Shown piece after piece: positions 1-6,419 of a stretch of 38,631 nucleotides of DNA. The notes beneath the pieces were generated by a model. The model had not been told where the DNA came from and ran no database searches. It saw nothing but the letters and a program-made list of their open reading frames with translations. The position numbers and the translations under genes were made by a program. Origin of the DNA: Atlanticothrix silvestris CENA357 (GTDB taxonomy: Bacteria > Cyanobacteriota > Cyanobacteriia > Cyanobacteriales > Nostocaceae); assembly GCF_016056295.1 (NCBI RefSeq), contig NZ_JAECZB010000029.1:1-38631 (forward strand). Direction: 5' to 3'. Position 1 is the stretch's first letter, and every line of letters begins with the position of its first letter.

Positions 1-258
1 CTCATAAATTAATCCGTGAGATTGTGGCAACTCACCACTTATCACTCTATTACTATCAGCATTCATATTTGTTCCAGAATTATATAATCTAATTCTGATG
101 TTGCTATTGCTAGACGCAACAGATTTTAGGATGTATGAAGACCCTAAATTAATAGTTTTAGTTGCTTGATCACTAGCAGAAATAAAACCAATAGAAGTAG
201 TAGTATTAGTGTCGAGCAATCCCTCATTTGTAATATTGAAAGTATTAGTTATCGGCAT
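1..258 (-). CDS. Hypothetical protein of the structural-gene cluster (partial)
   Basis: Eighty-six codons are open from an ATG at 258 to the window edge, so the C-terminus is missing. The visible part is rich in Thr, Asn and Ser, with short alternating hydrophobic stretches that suggest a beta-rich protein; no catalytic motif is seen. The start overlaps the stop of the upstream gene by one base (TGATG), a typical sign of translational coupling. It is the third gene of a minus-strand operon with the two genes at 258-1389. Its composition resembles small virion or tail-fibre-associated proteins, but the function is inferred only from that and from the neighbours. Confidence 0.6.
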   Translation of the reverse strand, partial: MPITNTFNITNEGLLDTNTTTSIGFISASDQATKTINLGSSYILKSVASSNSNIRIRLYNSGTNMNADSNRVISGELPQSHGLIYE

Positions 259-584
259 CAAACTAACTCCCTAATCTGTGGTGAAGCTGTACCAGTAGCA
301 ACGATTCCAAAAACAGCACCTTGGTAAATAGGGCTAACAGGCATCTCGTAATAACTGCCAGCACTTAGTTTAAATGCATAATTAGCAGTTGTTACGTTGC
401 TGGAATAATCAAAGTAAATATCTACAGAAGTTTGATTGTAGATAGTAAATGATTTTCTGTTTGCATTTGCGGCTAGTACTTGAGTAGCAGTGTTTGCTAT
501 TGTTATGTCTATGTCTGTTCCAGTGGTTGAAGTAACAGGCGAAACACTAACAGATGTTGATGAATTATTGCTATACAAAGGCAT
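258..584 (-). CDS. Small beta-rich protein sharing a domain with its upstream neighbour
   Basis: This 108-residue protein starts at an ATG preceded by a clear AGGAGA ribosome-binding site. After a Ser/Thr-rich head of about 30 residues it consists of one domain that aligns along its length with the last ~80 residues of the upstream protein (601-1389). Shared elements are NRK followed by hydrophobic strands, SPIY before a G-x-x-x-G-I-V turn, and a final IRE motif. It ends one base into the next gene and starts 17 bp after the preceding one, so it belongs to the same operon. There is no signal peptide. A virion or spike accessory role is plausible from composition and context; the family is not recognised. 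Confidence 0.7.
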   Translation of the reverse strand: MPLYSNNSSTSVSVSPVTSTTGTDIDITIANTATQVLAANANRKSFTIYNQTSVDIYFDYSSNVTTANYAFKLSAGSYYEMPVSPIYQGAVFGIVATGTASPQIRELV

Positions 585-600
585 TGATTTATTCTCCTAA

Positions 601-1389
601 TTATTGAAATTCTCTAATATCAATCGCTGTAGAACCTGATTCTACAATTCCCCAATAATCACCTGTATAAATAGGGCTTGGTGCTTCATAAGTGAAACCT
701 GGTTCTATCTTCACTAAATAGCTAGTAATAGATACAGTATTCGCAATATCTATAAATACTGTTTTGGTGCTGGTGTTAGTGAACGTTAATCCTTTCCTGT
801 TAACGTTTTGGAGTACTACAGTACTTGGTGTAGTAGTAATGTTATTTGCAATTTTTGACCCAACATCAGCGGTACGCTCTACTAATACAGTCCTTGTTAA
901 GTCACCATAAACAGTTACTTTATCTTGACCACCTACAGAGTTTTGTAATAACCCATAGCCAACATTTCTAATCTGAATACCAATCATTGAATTACTACCC
1001 AATGAATGAGAACCTAAATCAAACTCACGATATGGGTAAGGGTCAGGATTGAGTAAAGAAAATGCTGCTAACCGTTGCCAAGTATTAGTGTTATTGAGGT
1101 TTAACACTAAATCCATCTGTATCCTTGGTGACTTCCATTCCAGGTTTACGGCTGCTAAGGCTTGTTTGCTTTCAGTGTCCTCCAGTTCAAAAACTGGGAA
1201 CTGTACCTTGGCTAAGGAATAAATCCAGCTAGTTGCCCTTAAGTTGTTGACCTCCAGATATTCATTAATCAACCTATATCCACTTCTAGAGAATGGAATA
1301 TAGGTATAAATAGGCACTGCTGTAGCGCCAGAATTAGCGTCTAGTGTTATCCCTATTTTTTCCTTAACTATCAGGGTATCTAATGCCAC
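601..1389 (-). CDS. Putative structural protein of the integrative element (GTG start)
   Basis: This 262-residue protein is read from a GTG at 1389; no in-frame ATG lies upstream. Residues 1 to about 170 form a unique beta-rich region. Residues 180-262 repeat the domain that makes up the next gene's product (NRK, SPIY, GIVE and IREF elements). There is no signal peptide or membrane segment and no recognisable enzyme motif. Its position as first gene of a three-gene minus-strand cluster, the low Cys content and the domain sharing fit virion or appendage components. That is inference: no capsid or tail family could be assigned by eye. The start codon sits in one arm-flank of a perfect 9-bp inverted repeat. 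Confidence 0.7.
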   Translation of the reverse strand: MALDTLIVKEKIGITLDANSGATAVPIYTYIPFSRSGYRLINEYLEVNNLRATSWIYSLAKVQFPVFELEDTESKQALAAVNLEWKSPRIQMDLVLNLNNTNTWQRLAAFSLLNPDPYPYREFDLGSHSLGSNSMIGIQIRNVGYGLLQNSVGGQDKVTVYGDLTRTVLVERTADVGSKIANNITTTPSTVVLQNVNRKGLTFTNTSTKTVFIDIANTVSITSYLVKIEPGFTYEAPSPIYTGDYWGIVESGSTAIDIREFQ

Positions 1390-1419
1390 AACGGATTTTG
1401 TGAAGTGAATAAATCCGTT
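1390..1419 (-). promoter_or_regulatory. Inverted repeat at the GTG start of the structural-gene operon
   Basis: Nine-base arms AACGGATTT (1390-1398) and AAATCCGTT (1411-1419) flank a 12-base loop immediately before the GTG at 1389. No Shine-Dalgarno sequence is visible in the usual place, and in the mRNA the leader would fold right up to the start codon. It could be a translational operator or a protein-binding palindrome. Confidence 0.4.
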
Positions 1420-1430
1420 TTATTCAGTAA

Positions 1431-1472
1431 TTAAAAAATCGTAAATCTTCCAGTTTTATGTAGAACCGGAAG
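1431..1472 (-). terminator. Possible terminator of the helicase/zinc-ribbon transcript
   Basis: Arms at 1447-1455 (CTTCCAGTT) and 1464-1472 (AACCGGAAG) pair at eight of nine positions around an 8-base loop. On the minus strand a run of six T follows after a few bases (about 1431-1437). It lies downstream of the genes ending at 1702 and 1832. The rest of 1473-1701 holds no gene that I can see; it carries a second AACCGGAAGT word near 1573 and probably the promoter of the structural operon. Confidence 0.35.
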
Positions 1473-1701
1473 TATCACTGAGGCTAGTATGCCTTGCAGC
1501 GCCTAACTTGTAGCGATATTGCTTATATCTGCACAACAAAATATACCTGTTTAGCCCTGTTAGACGGTTAAACCGGAAGTTTGGATAAATTTGTTTAATA
1601 AAGAGCCAGTGTTTGTGCTGAAAATTTAAAGTGTTAATTTTAGTTAATTTTTCAAGTTATGTAGCAATGCTGGCAAGAAGAAATAGGCGATCGCATTTTC
1701 A

Positions 1702-1863
1702 TTATTTGCAAGCCTGAAAACTCTTATCGCAGCGCTGGCAGTACCAACGCTGGATAATTTCACCGCCAGTTCGGAAGTTATAACCGTTGCGATGAGTGGT
1801 TTGCCCGTGGCAACGGGGACACTCTACGCGCTCACGGTTTGGCAAGGTCTTTGGCTTTGACAT
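1702..1863 (-). CDS. Small zinc-ribbon protein
   Basis: A 53-residue protein with two CxxC knuckles (C15/C18 and C42/C45) separated by a basic, Gly-containing stretch. The arrangement resembles the zinc ribbons of InsA-like and transposase-associated DNA-binding proteins. I place the start at the ATG at 1863; a longer upstream reading is possible but has no similarity and lies inside the helicase gene. It overlaps the 3' end of the helicase gene by 32 bases in another frame, so it is probably translated from the same mRNA. A DNA-binding accessory role is inferred from the fold only. Confidence 0.5.
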   Translation of the reverse strand: MSKPKTLPNRERVECPRCHGQTTHRNGYNFRTGGEIIQRWYCQRCDKSFQACK

Positions 1864-4174
1864 ATTGGAATCTTCCCGGCTGTGACTCAACTTGATATTT
1901 TCTAGCACTTGAGTCGTAGCCGACGATCGCCACCAAGTCACCACCATACATCGCTAGCTGGCCTACATTGGGCAACCAAGGATCTTCGGGAAGTGGGTAC
2001 AAGTCGGTGAGCAGCAGCCTCGGCTTGGCGATCGCGTCACCCGCAACGTGAACATCGGCTTTCTTCACAGATATATATAACTTGGCGACTTTGACTTGCT
2101 TGCCCAGCGTTCGCGATAGATAGATTCCTCCTACCTCAATATTTTTGTAATGCACCCGCTGGATCTGATCGACAGGTGCATGATCACCCCCATGATCACC
2201 CCCATGATCACCCCCATGATCACCCCCATGATCACCCCCAGAGTCCTTGTCTGAAAGGGTTTTTAGATTTTTTTGAGGAAGCTGATCATCTGATCTAGTT
2301 AATATTTTTTCGGATTTCTCAGCTTCAGGATTTTTTTGAACAAGCACTTTTTCTAAATTCAGATGATCAGCTTTGGCTGTATCCCTTGCTGAGTCTAGAT
2401 TTTTGGGGTGATCATTAGGGGTGATCATCGGGGTGATCATCGGCTGATCACCCCTGATCATCCCTTCTGGTATGCCTTGGGTAGGCTTTAGTTCTAATCC
2501 AGTGCTGGTAGTAGTTTTAGGGCTTTCGTAAGGGTGATCATCGGGGTGATCAAGTACTAAATAATACTGGTATGCTTGTCCTGGACGACGCTCAACGCTG
2601 ATCAGCCCATCAGCAGCTAAACCAGATAAACATTTGCGGGTATGACCATCGGAATAGCCAGATCTGTGGGCTAGCTCTCTGGAGGTGAATTTAATATTTC
2701 GGTTGCTGCTGAAGAAGTTTAAAAGAGCGTCCTTGATTGATTGCTCTGTGATGCTAAATTCTTGATCTGATTCTTCGCCCAGGAAAGTAAAACTTAGATC
2801 TTCTGGGCTGAACATCAGCCGATATTTTTTTCCAGAGGAGCGCGATCGCGATTTATTAATTTCTAAAATCCGGTCGTAGGGGGTGGCAGTTTCACTCTTG
2901 TCCTTGGAAAGTAACCAAACTTCGCTAACTGCGTTACGGATAGCAGTTGTTCCCCTTACCCCACCATCGCGATTGGTATGGTGAATTATTAAGATAGTGG
3001 TTTTGTACTGGGTAGCTAGTCCCGTCATCTCCAGGATTGGACGGGCGTATTCCATTTGGGACTCTTGATAAGTCGAGTACTTGTTAGCGGTCGAGAGCGA
3101 ATCAATGACTACGAAATCTGGCTGAAACTCCTGTAAATCTTGAATGAGTGTCGGCATATTCTCAGCACTCCACCCAAACCGCACTCGAACATACTGCCCA
3201 ATATCGTCTTCTGAGTAGCCGAGGGAATCTAAGGCCTGAAGCATATCGCCTGGGCTTTCGTCACCTTGGTAGTATAAAATCTTGCGCTTTCCTGTGGCGT
3301 GGAAGTGTCCAAATTTTTCGCCTTGGATTAATGTTTTACCTACGCCATAAGCAAGCTTGGTTTTACCAATCCCACCATCTGAAGCTAATAAAATGGTGGT
3401 ACTTTTCGGCACCAATCCATTAAGTAACCATTCCCGTACTGTTGAGCCTGCTAACTCTTTTAATTCTTCGTAGTTAAGTAAATTACTACACTGGGCAGTC
3501 AAACTCTTAAGATATAAATTCTCAAGAAATTTAACGTTAACTGACTCTTCTTTGGCTAATTCATGGAGTCTAAAGAATCTAAAGGATGGGTCAGAGCAAG
3601 TTGTATAAATTGTTATTAGTTCTTCAAGTAGTCGCTTATGCTTCCGTTGAAGGTTTTCGTCTTTTGTTGGTGCAAAAGGTGTATCAGTGACTGCCTTGAT
3701 TTTATTAGTAATTGTTGCAAAAATCTGGACTAAATCTTGGTCATTGTCATACCCTAGCTCGACGACTTTATTGCCTGCCCTAATCAGTTCTCTCCGCTTG
3801 TATTTACTGATAATTAGATTTGCCATAGCATCAATGTTTACTGCGCTAATTGTTCTGTCAATCAGAGTTGCTAGCTTATTTCTACCACCTATCCTTGCTA
3901 GCAAATCATGGTCAGACAACCAGCTAGTAACATGCAGTAAATCTGTTGGCTGGTCTTGTTTAATTAGTCGAAGACAAGCTTGATAAATGTCTTTGTGTGC
4001 GCCGATATAAAAATGTTCTGTTCTTAGCCTGTCCTTAACACGATATATGGCGTTTGGGTCTAGCAAAATTCCACCAAGTACAGCTTCTTCGGCTTCAATA
4101 TTTTGTGGTGGAAGTTTATCTTCGGTAGTTTTAAAGCTGTAATCATCTGTGTAGGAATAAGGAACCGCTACCAT
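1832..4174 (-). CDS. Replication ATPase with DnaB N-terminal and RecA-like domains
   Basis: The 780-residue product has a DnaB-helicase N-terminal domain at about 21-125, then a RepA/AAA_25-type RecA-fold ATPase at about 245-460. Walker A is GGIGKT at 267-272, the Walker B strand ends at D358, and HHT at 398-400 is sensor-like. A winged helix follows at about 475-535. After it comes a low-complexity linker (about 540-665) full of Asp-His and Met-Ile-Thr-Pro words that encode the TGATCA array, and last an SH3-like beta domain with a Gly-Gly-Asp-Leu strand. Such proteins serve as replication initiator/helicase components of plasmids and phages in cyanobacteria. The ATG at 4174 has a GGAGG site nine bases upstream, and both lie in a hairpin. 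It is probably the replication gene of the element. Confidence 0.85.
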   Translation of the reverse strand: MVAVPYSYTDDYSFKTTEDKLPPQNIEAEEAVLGGILLDPNAIYRVKDRLRTEHFYIGAHKDIYQACLRLIKQDQPTDLLHVTSWLSDHDLLARIGGRNKLATLIDRTISAVNIDAMANLIISKYKRRELIRAGNKVVELGYDNDQDLVQIFATITNKIKAVTDTPFAPTKDENLQRKHKRLLEELITIYTTCSDPSFRFFRLHELAKEESVNVKFLENLYLKSLTAQCSNLLNYEELKELAGSTVREWLLNGLVPKSTTILLASDGGIGKTKLAYGVGKTLIQGEKFGHFHATGKRKILYYQGDESPGDMLQALDSLGYSEDDIGQYVRVRFGWSAENMPTLIQDLQEFQPDFVVIDSLSTANKYSTYQESQMEYARPILEMTGLATQYKTTILIIHHTNRDGGVRGTTAIRNAVSEVWLLSKDKSETATPYDRILEINKSRSRSSGKKYRLMFSPEDLSFTFLGEESDQEFSITEQSIKDALLNFFSSNRNIKFTSRELAHRSGYSDGHTRKCLSGLAADGLISVERRPGQAYQYYLVLDHPDDHPYESPKTTTSTGLELKPTQGIPEGMIRGDQPMITPMITPNDHPKNLDSARDTAKADHLNLEKVLVQKNPEAEKSEKILTRSDDQLPQKNLKTLSDKDSGGDHGGDHGGDHGGDHGGDHAPVDQIQRVHYKNIEVGGIYLSRTLGKQVKVAKLYISVKKADVHVAGDAIAKPRLLLTDLYPLPEDPWLPNVGQLAMYGGDLVAIVGYDSSARKYQVESQPGRFQYVKAKDLAKP
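2181..2604. repeat. Cluster of 15 TGATCA palindromes inside the helicase gene (candidate origin/iterons)
   Basis: TGATCA starts at 2181, 2193, 2205, 2217, 2229, 2283, 2364, 2409, 2422, 2434, 2445, 2455, 2535, 2547 and 2599. The first five repeat with an exact 12-bp period as ATGATCACCCCC on the plus strand. From 2405 the unit mostly appears inverted, as GGGGTGATCAT, spaced 10-13 bp. About 0.1 copies would be expected by chance. The hexamer is read as Gly-Asp-His in one block and Met-Ile-Thr-Pro in another, so it is the DNA word, not one peptide, that recurs. Confidence 0.8.
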
Positions 4175-4186
4175 TTCTCGGTTCCT
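4160..4186 (-). promoter_or_regulatory. Hairpin enclosing the helicase start codon
   Basis: Perfect 8-bp arms AGGAACCG and CGGTTCCT flank an 11-base loop. On the mRNA the loop holds the AUG (4174) and the 5' arm takes up part of the GGAGG ribosome-binding site. Pairing would limit initiation, which suggests translational control of the replication protein. Confidence 0.5.
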
Positions 4187-4295
4187 CCATTTGTGCTATG
4201 ATTACTTTTAATGACGGCGTTAAAAGTTATCTGAACTGCTAACCTGTTCTCTCGTTTACGTTTATTTTTCATCTTTATTTTTGATTTAAATTTGT

Positions 4296-4325
4296 TACTC
4301 ACTGTCTTAGTGAGTATTTTTTTTG
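4296..4325 (+). terminator. Intrinsic terminator facing away from the helicase gene
   Basis: TACTCACT (4296-4303) and AGTGAGTA (4309-4316) form a perfect 8-bp stem with a 5-base loop, followed on the plus strand by nine T (4317-4325, the first pairing region excluded). No plus-strand gene precedes it. The simplest reading is that it ends a short plus-strand RNA complementary to the helicase leader, as in plasmid copy-number control. Confidence 0.6.
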
Positions 4326-4329
4326 TAGT

Positions 4330-4360
4330 GTTAATAGCGGGTTAATTAATGGCTATTAAC
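4330..4360. promoter_or_regulatory. 31-bp dyad (candidate operator) upstream of the helicase gene
   Basis: GTTAATAGC (4330-4338) and GCTATTAAC (4352-4360) are perfect inverted arms around a 13-base spacer that itself contains TTAATTAA. It lies between the terminator of the preceding gene and the helicase leader, where its promoter should be. It may bind a regulator or form part of a replication control region. Confidence 0.45.
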
Positions 4361-4385
4361 GTTAGTTATTAGTCAGCGATCGCAC

Positions 4386-4416
4386 AAAAAATAGCGGCTG
4401 ACCAAGGGCAACCGCT
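4386..4416 (-). terminator. Intrinsic terminator of the small membrane-protein gene
   Basis: The arms at 4393-4400 and 4409-4416 form an 8-bp stem with one mismatch and an 8-base loop. On the minus strand the hairpin is followed by an A and then six T (4386-4391). It begins 25 bases after the stop of the gene at 4442-4825. Confidence 0.65.
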
Positions 4417-4441
4417 AAACTTCACTCAATAAAGGTGATAG

Positions 4442-4825
4442 TCATCTGCGATCGCGTTTTAACTGCCAGAGGGCTTTTTCTACTGCCCACTCAGGACTAC
4501 GGTCAGGATGCCGTCTCCGTTCACTGTCGATCAGCCTGTTGGCAGTGGCGACATCGTTTTGAAGCAGAGCCAGCAACTCTGCCCATTCCCTTGGGCTGAC
4601 GTTTCTATTGTTGGTGTAGCGCGGCGCTCTTGCTGGACGACGCGGGGGTGTTCGGAGTTTGTATTTTCGAGTGGTAGATGTTCTTGGGGCATAAGCCTGA
4701 AACTCTGGGAATTTAAATTGCCATTGATTTCTTCTGGTTTTTGGAGTATCAGCTACAACTATGAATGCTAGCCCCAGGAGTGCAGCCATTAACACTAGCC
4801 AGCAAGACAAGATTAGAATATGCAT
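4442..4825 (-). CDS. Small membrane-anchored basic protein
   Basis: The 127-residue product has one N-terminal hydrophobic segment (about 3-25) that would anchor it with the rest in the cytoplasm. A Pro/Arg-rich linker (about 45-70) leads to an alpha-helical, charged C-terminal domain (about 75-127) containing a WAELLALL helix. No family is recognised. The gene stands alone between two terminators (4386-4416 and 4943-4981) on the same strand as the helicase. Its role in the element is unknown; an anchored nucleic-acid-binding protein would fit the basic composition. Confidence 0.65.
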   Translation of the reverse strand: MHILILSCWLVLMAALLGLAFIVVADTPKTRRNQWQFKFPEFQAYAPRTSTTRKYKLRTPPRRPARAPRYTNNRNVSPREWAELLALLQNDVATANRLIDSERRRHPDRSPEWAVEKALWQLKRDRR

Positions 4826-4942
4826 AGTGAATTGAGTTGGTAGATCGACTCATTCCACCATCTGCAGGTTCTCCTGATCTAAGCATCAGAAGATACCCGT
4901 ATTCATCTTTAAACTTTCGCTTCATAGTCGTATTTGTCCATA

Positions 4943-4981
4943 AATAAAGCCGTCCTAACCCGTGAGGAGGACGGCTTTATT
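4943..4981 (-). terminator. Strong hairpin at the end of the ribbon-helix-helix operon
   Basis: Perfect 14-bp arms at 4943-4956 and 4968-4981 enclose an 11-base loop. The hairpin overlaps the stop codon (4977-4979) of the -1 reading frame, not that of the ribbon-helix-helix frame 120 bp upstream. This supports translation continuing in the second frame. Confidence 0.6.
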
Positions 4982-5129
4982 CAGGTTCTTCTGATTGCCC
5001 CAAATCTTCTAGTAGCGATTCAAATTCCTGGATCTTGATCTCAATTTTTTGGATCTCATCTTTTTTTGCTGCCACCTGATTGCGATATTCACTTATCAGC
5101 TGGCGAACAATTTTCCCAGGTGTTGTTTT
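4977..5129 (-). CDS. Coiled-coil reading frame in -1 phase to the ribbon-helix-helix gene
   Basis: From about 5129 the -1 frame encodes roughly 50 residues with a clear amphipathic heptad pattern (KIEIKIQEFESLLEDL) and an acidic tail. Its stop falls inside the terminator hairpin. No ATG serves this part: the only upstream ATG (5339) would read through the operator repeats and a Ser/Arg-rich shadow of the regulator gene. A GTG at 5075 could start a 32-residue peptide but has no obvious ribosome-binding site. Alternatives are programmed -1 frameshifting near the A-run at about 5127-5131, coupled re-initiation at the TGATAA stop of the regulator, or a plain frameshift mutation. Confidence 0.35.
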   Translation of the reverse strand, partial: KTTPGKIVRQLISEYRNQVAAKKDEIQKIEIKIQEFESLLEDLGQSEEPE

Positions 5130-5299
5130 TCTTCCGGCAGTAAAGACTGCTCTTGACGAGCCATAGTCTCTATCAGTTCGGAACGACTCATCCCCAGTCG
5201 AGTAGCTTGACGATCCAGGCTCTCTATCGATGTTTGAGTCAGAGATATGTTGACTCTGACCTTCCCTTCCTCGTACCAACCGTGCTTCTTCTTGGTCAT
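5096..5299 (-). CDS. Ribbon-helix-helix (CopG/Arc-like) transcriptional regulator
   Basis: The 67-residue protein contains the ribbon strand VRVNISL followed by two helices with the pattern TSIESLDRQATRLGMSRSELIE, typical of CopG/MetJ/Arc regulators and antitoxins. The ATG at 5299 is the natural start: it leaves the four TCTTACACAAGA repeats in the untranslated region just upstream, where such dimers usually autoregulate. It may control its own promoter and possibly the divergent plus-strand operon beginning at 5672. No toxin gene is adjacent, although the coiled-coil frame that follows could be a partner or an extension. The family call is confident; targets are inferred. Confidence 0.75.
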   Translation of the reverse strand: MTKKKHGWYEEGKVRVNISLTQTSIESLDRQATRLGMSRSELIETMARQEQSLLPEEKQHLGKLFAS

Positions 5300-5318
5300 T
5301 TGGTGAAAGCATCATATT

Positions 5319-5406
5319 TCTTACACAAAATTTTATCACGATTTCTTACACAAGATTATTGCATATCTTACACAAGATGTTATTATATTTCTGTTCTTAC
5401 ACAAGA
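5319..5406. repeat. Four TCTTACACAAGA operator/iteron repeats
   Basis: Copies start at 5319 (last bases degenerate, ACACAAAA), 5344, 5366 and 5395, all in the same orientation, spaced 25, 22 and 29 bp. Each copy has symmetric ends (TCTT and AAGA). They lie directly upstream of the ribbon-helix-helix gene and in the divergent region before the 5672 operon. This fits operators for that regulator; a centromere-like or iteron role is the alternative. Confidence 0.7.
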
Positions 5407-5671
5407 ATATAACATTGCTTTCCACCCCAAACCATGCAGAGATAGCAGCCTGCAAGCACTGAGCGAACACCAAAGACCTGCTAGGGGATGAGTAGCCAAT
5501 TAAAAAGCCAGGGTGGTGTGTCCCTCGCAGAGTAAAAACCATAGCTCGTAAGAGGAGGTCATCTAGACATCAACAGCTTAATCCACTGTCAACCAAGTAA
5601 AAAGCGATCGCCTCATAAGCAAGAGCGATCGCCCATTAAAAAGTCGAATTAATGTTAAGGAGATTTTAGCA
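5407..5671 (+). promoter_or_regulatory. Divergent leader region before the small-gene operon
   Basis: No gene is supported here. It contains two HIP1 octamers near 5604 and 5625 about 20 bp apart, and an AAGGAG ribosome-binding site ending about ten bases before the ATG at 5672. The promoter of the plus-strand operon presumably lies here, within reach of the TCTTACACAAGA repeats, but no confident -35/-10 pair was found. Confidence 0.35.
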
Positions 5672-5974
5672 ATGTCCAAGCCGCTAGGCTACTACGTCAG
5701 TTACACTCCCGGCGACGAGTCCTTTTTAGAAGACTTGCAAGAACGCTATGGATCGACATTAGAGAAAATTGGCAATCGTGAGAAGCTATATCTAATAGGG
5801 GTTTTGGCTTCCCAGCTTTCTGTGAAGACTCCTGGCGAAATTCGCACCGAGATTTATGAACTAGCCACAGAGATAAATGACAGCTTACAGACAAGCGATC
5901 GCGCCGGATTAATCGAAGCAATGATTGCACAAGTGCGCTGGGGGCAGAATGCAGAACCTGTACACCATACCTGA
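5672..5974 (+). CDS. Conserved-looking hypothetical protein, first gene of the small-gene operon
   Basis: A 100-residue soluble, mostly helical and acidic protein (YTPGDESFLEDLQERYG near the start) with no cysteine cluster, signal or membrane segment. It has the best ribosome-binding site of the operon (AAGGAG). It overlaps the next gene by 26 bp, pointing to coupled translation. I do not recognise the family. As first gene after the divergent control region it may be regulatory or replication-related, but nothing in the sequence proves this. Confidence 0.65.
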   Translation: MSKPLGYYVSYTPGDESFLEDLQERYGSTLEKIGNREKLYLIGVLASQLSVKTPGEIRTEIYELATEINDSLQTSDRAGLIEAMIAQVRWGQNAEPVHHT

Positions 5975-6419
5975 AGCCGCTGAACTGGTGGGAATTAAAG
6001 AAACCACCATTCGCAGTTGGCTACGCCGTCACCCGGAAGTTTTTCAGGTTGACGTTCACGTTGCTATTGAAGGTAATGGACGGAAACTGTTCACTGAAGC
6101 AGGCCTTGAAATTCTGCGTAGTCGTGCATCAAATTCCGCAACGGACGACGATGCAGAAACTGATGCAGAAAACGATACAGCCAACTTGCTTGAATCGCTC
6201 CTCGATGAAGATGCACAGAAGTTGGCACGGGAATACTGGCGACAGCTGCCCGGTCGGGTATTGCACCGCATCAAATTGATGCGTGACAATCCCACACCAG
6301 AAGACCGGGAGATTGTTGCAAAATCTGTACGGGCAGCGCTCAACGCCGGGACAGAACATCTACTGTTACCTACTTATCAGCCGATGTTACTGGAAGGGCA
6401 AGCAGATGAAGCAAACTAA
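5949..6419 (+). CDS. MerR/excisionase-type helix-turn-helix protein
   Basis: From the ATG at 5949 the protein has 156 residues. It begins with YTIPEAAELVGIKETTIRSWLRRHP, the MerR/Xis-like winged helix-turn-helix, followed by a wing ending GRKLFTEAGLEIL. The second half (about 90-156) is a separate helical domain containing EYWRQLPGRVLHRIKLM, after an acidic Asp/Ala linker. I reject an eight-residue N-terminal extension because the domain starts at MQNLYTIP. In an operon ending with an integrase, an excisionase or operon-regulator role is reasonable; the C-terminal domain is unknown. Confidence 0.7.
   Translation: MQNLYTIPEAAELVGIKETTIRSWLRRHPEVFQVDVHVAIEGNGRKLFTEAGLEILRSRASNSATDDDAETDAENDTANLLESLLDEDAQKLAREYWRQLPGRVLHRIKLMRDNPTPEDREIVAKSVRAALNAGTEHLLLPTYQPMLLEGQADEAN

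Noticed and set aside
2181-2240. Regular 12-bp repeats as a CRISPR array
   Set aside because: The units are contiguous, without unique spacers, and lie inside a coding region.
5130-5339. ATG at 5339 as the true start of the coiled-coil frame
   Set aside because: It would translate through the operator repeat and a low-quality shadow of the ribbon-helix-helix gene.
5153-5542. Open frames on both strands between the regulator and the 5672 operon
   Set aside because: They run through the repeats, lack ribosome-binding sites and have atypical composition.
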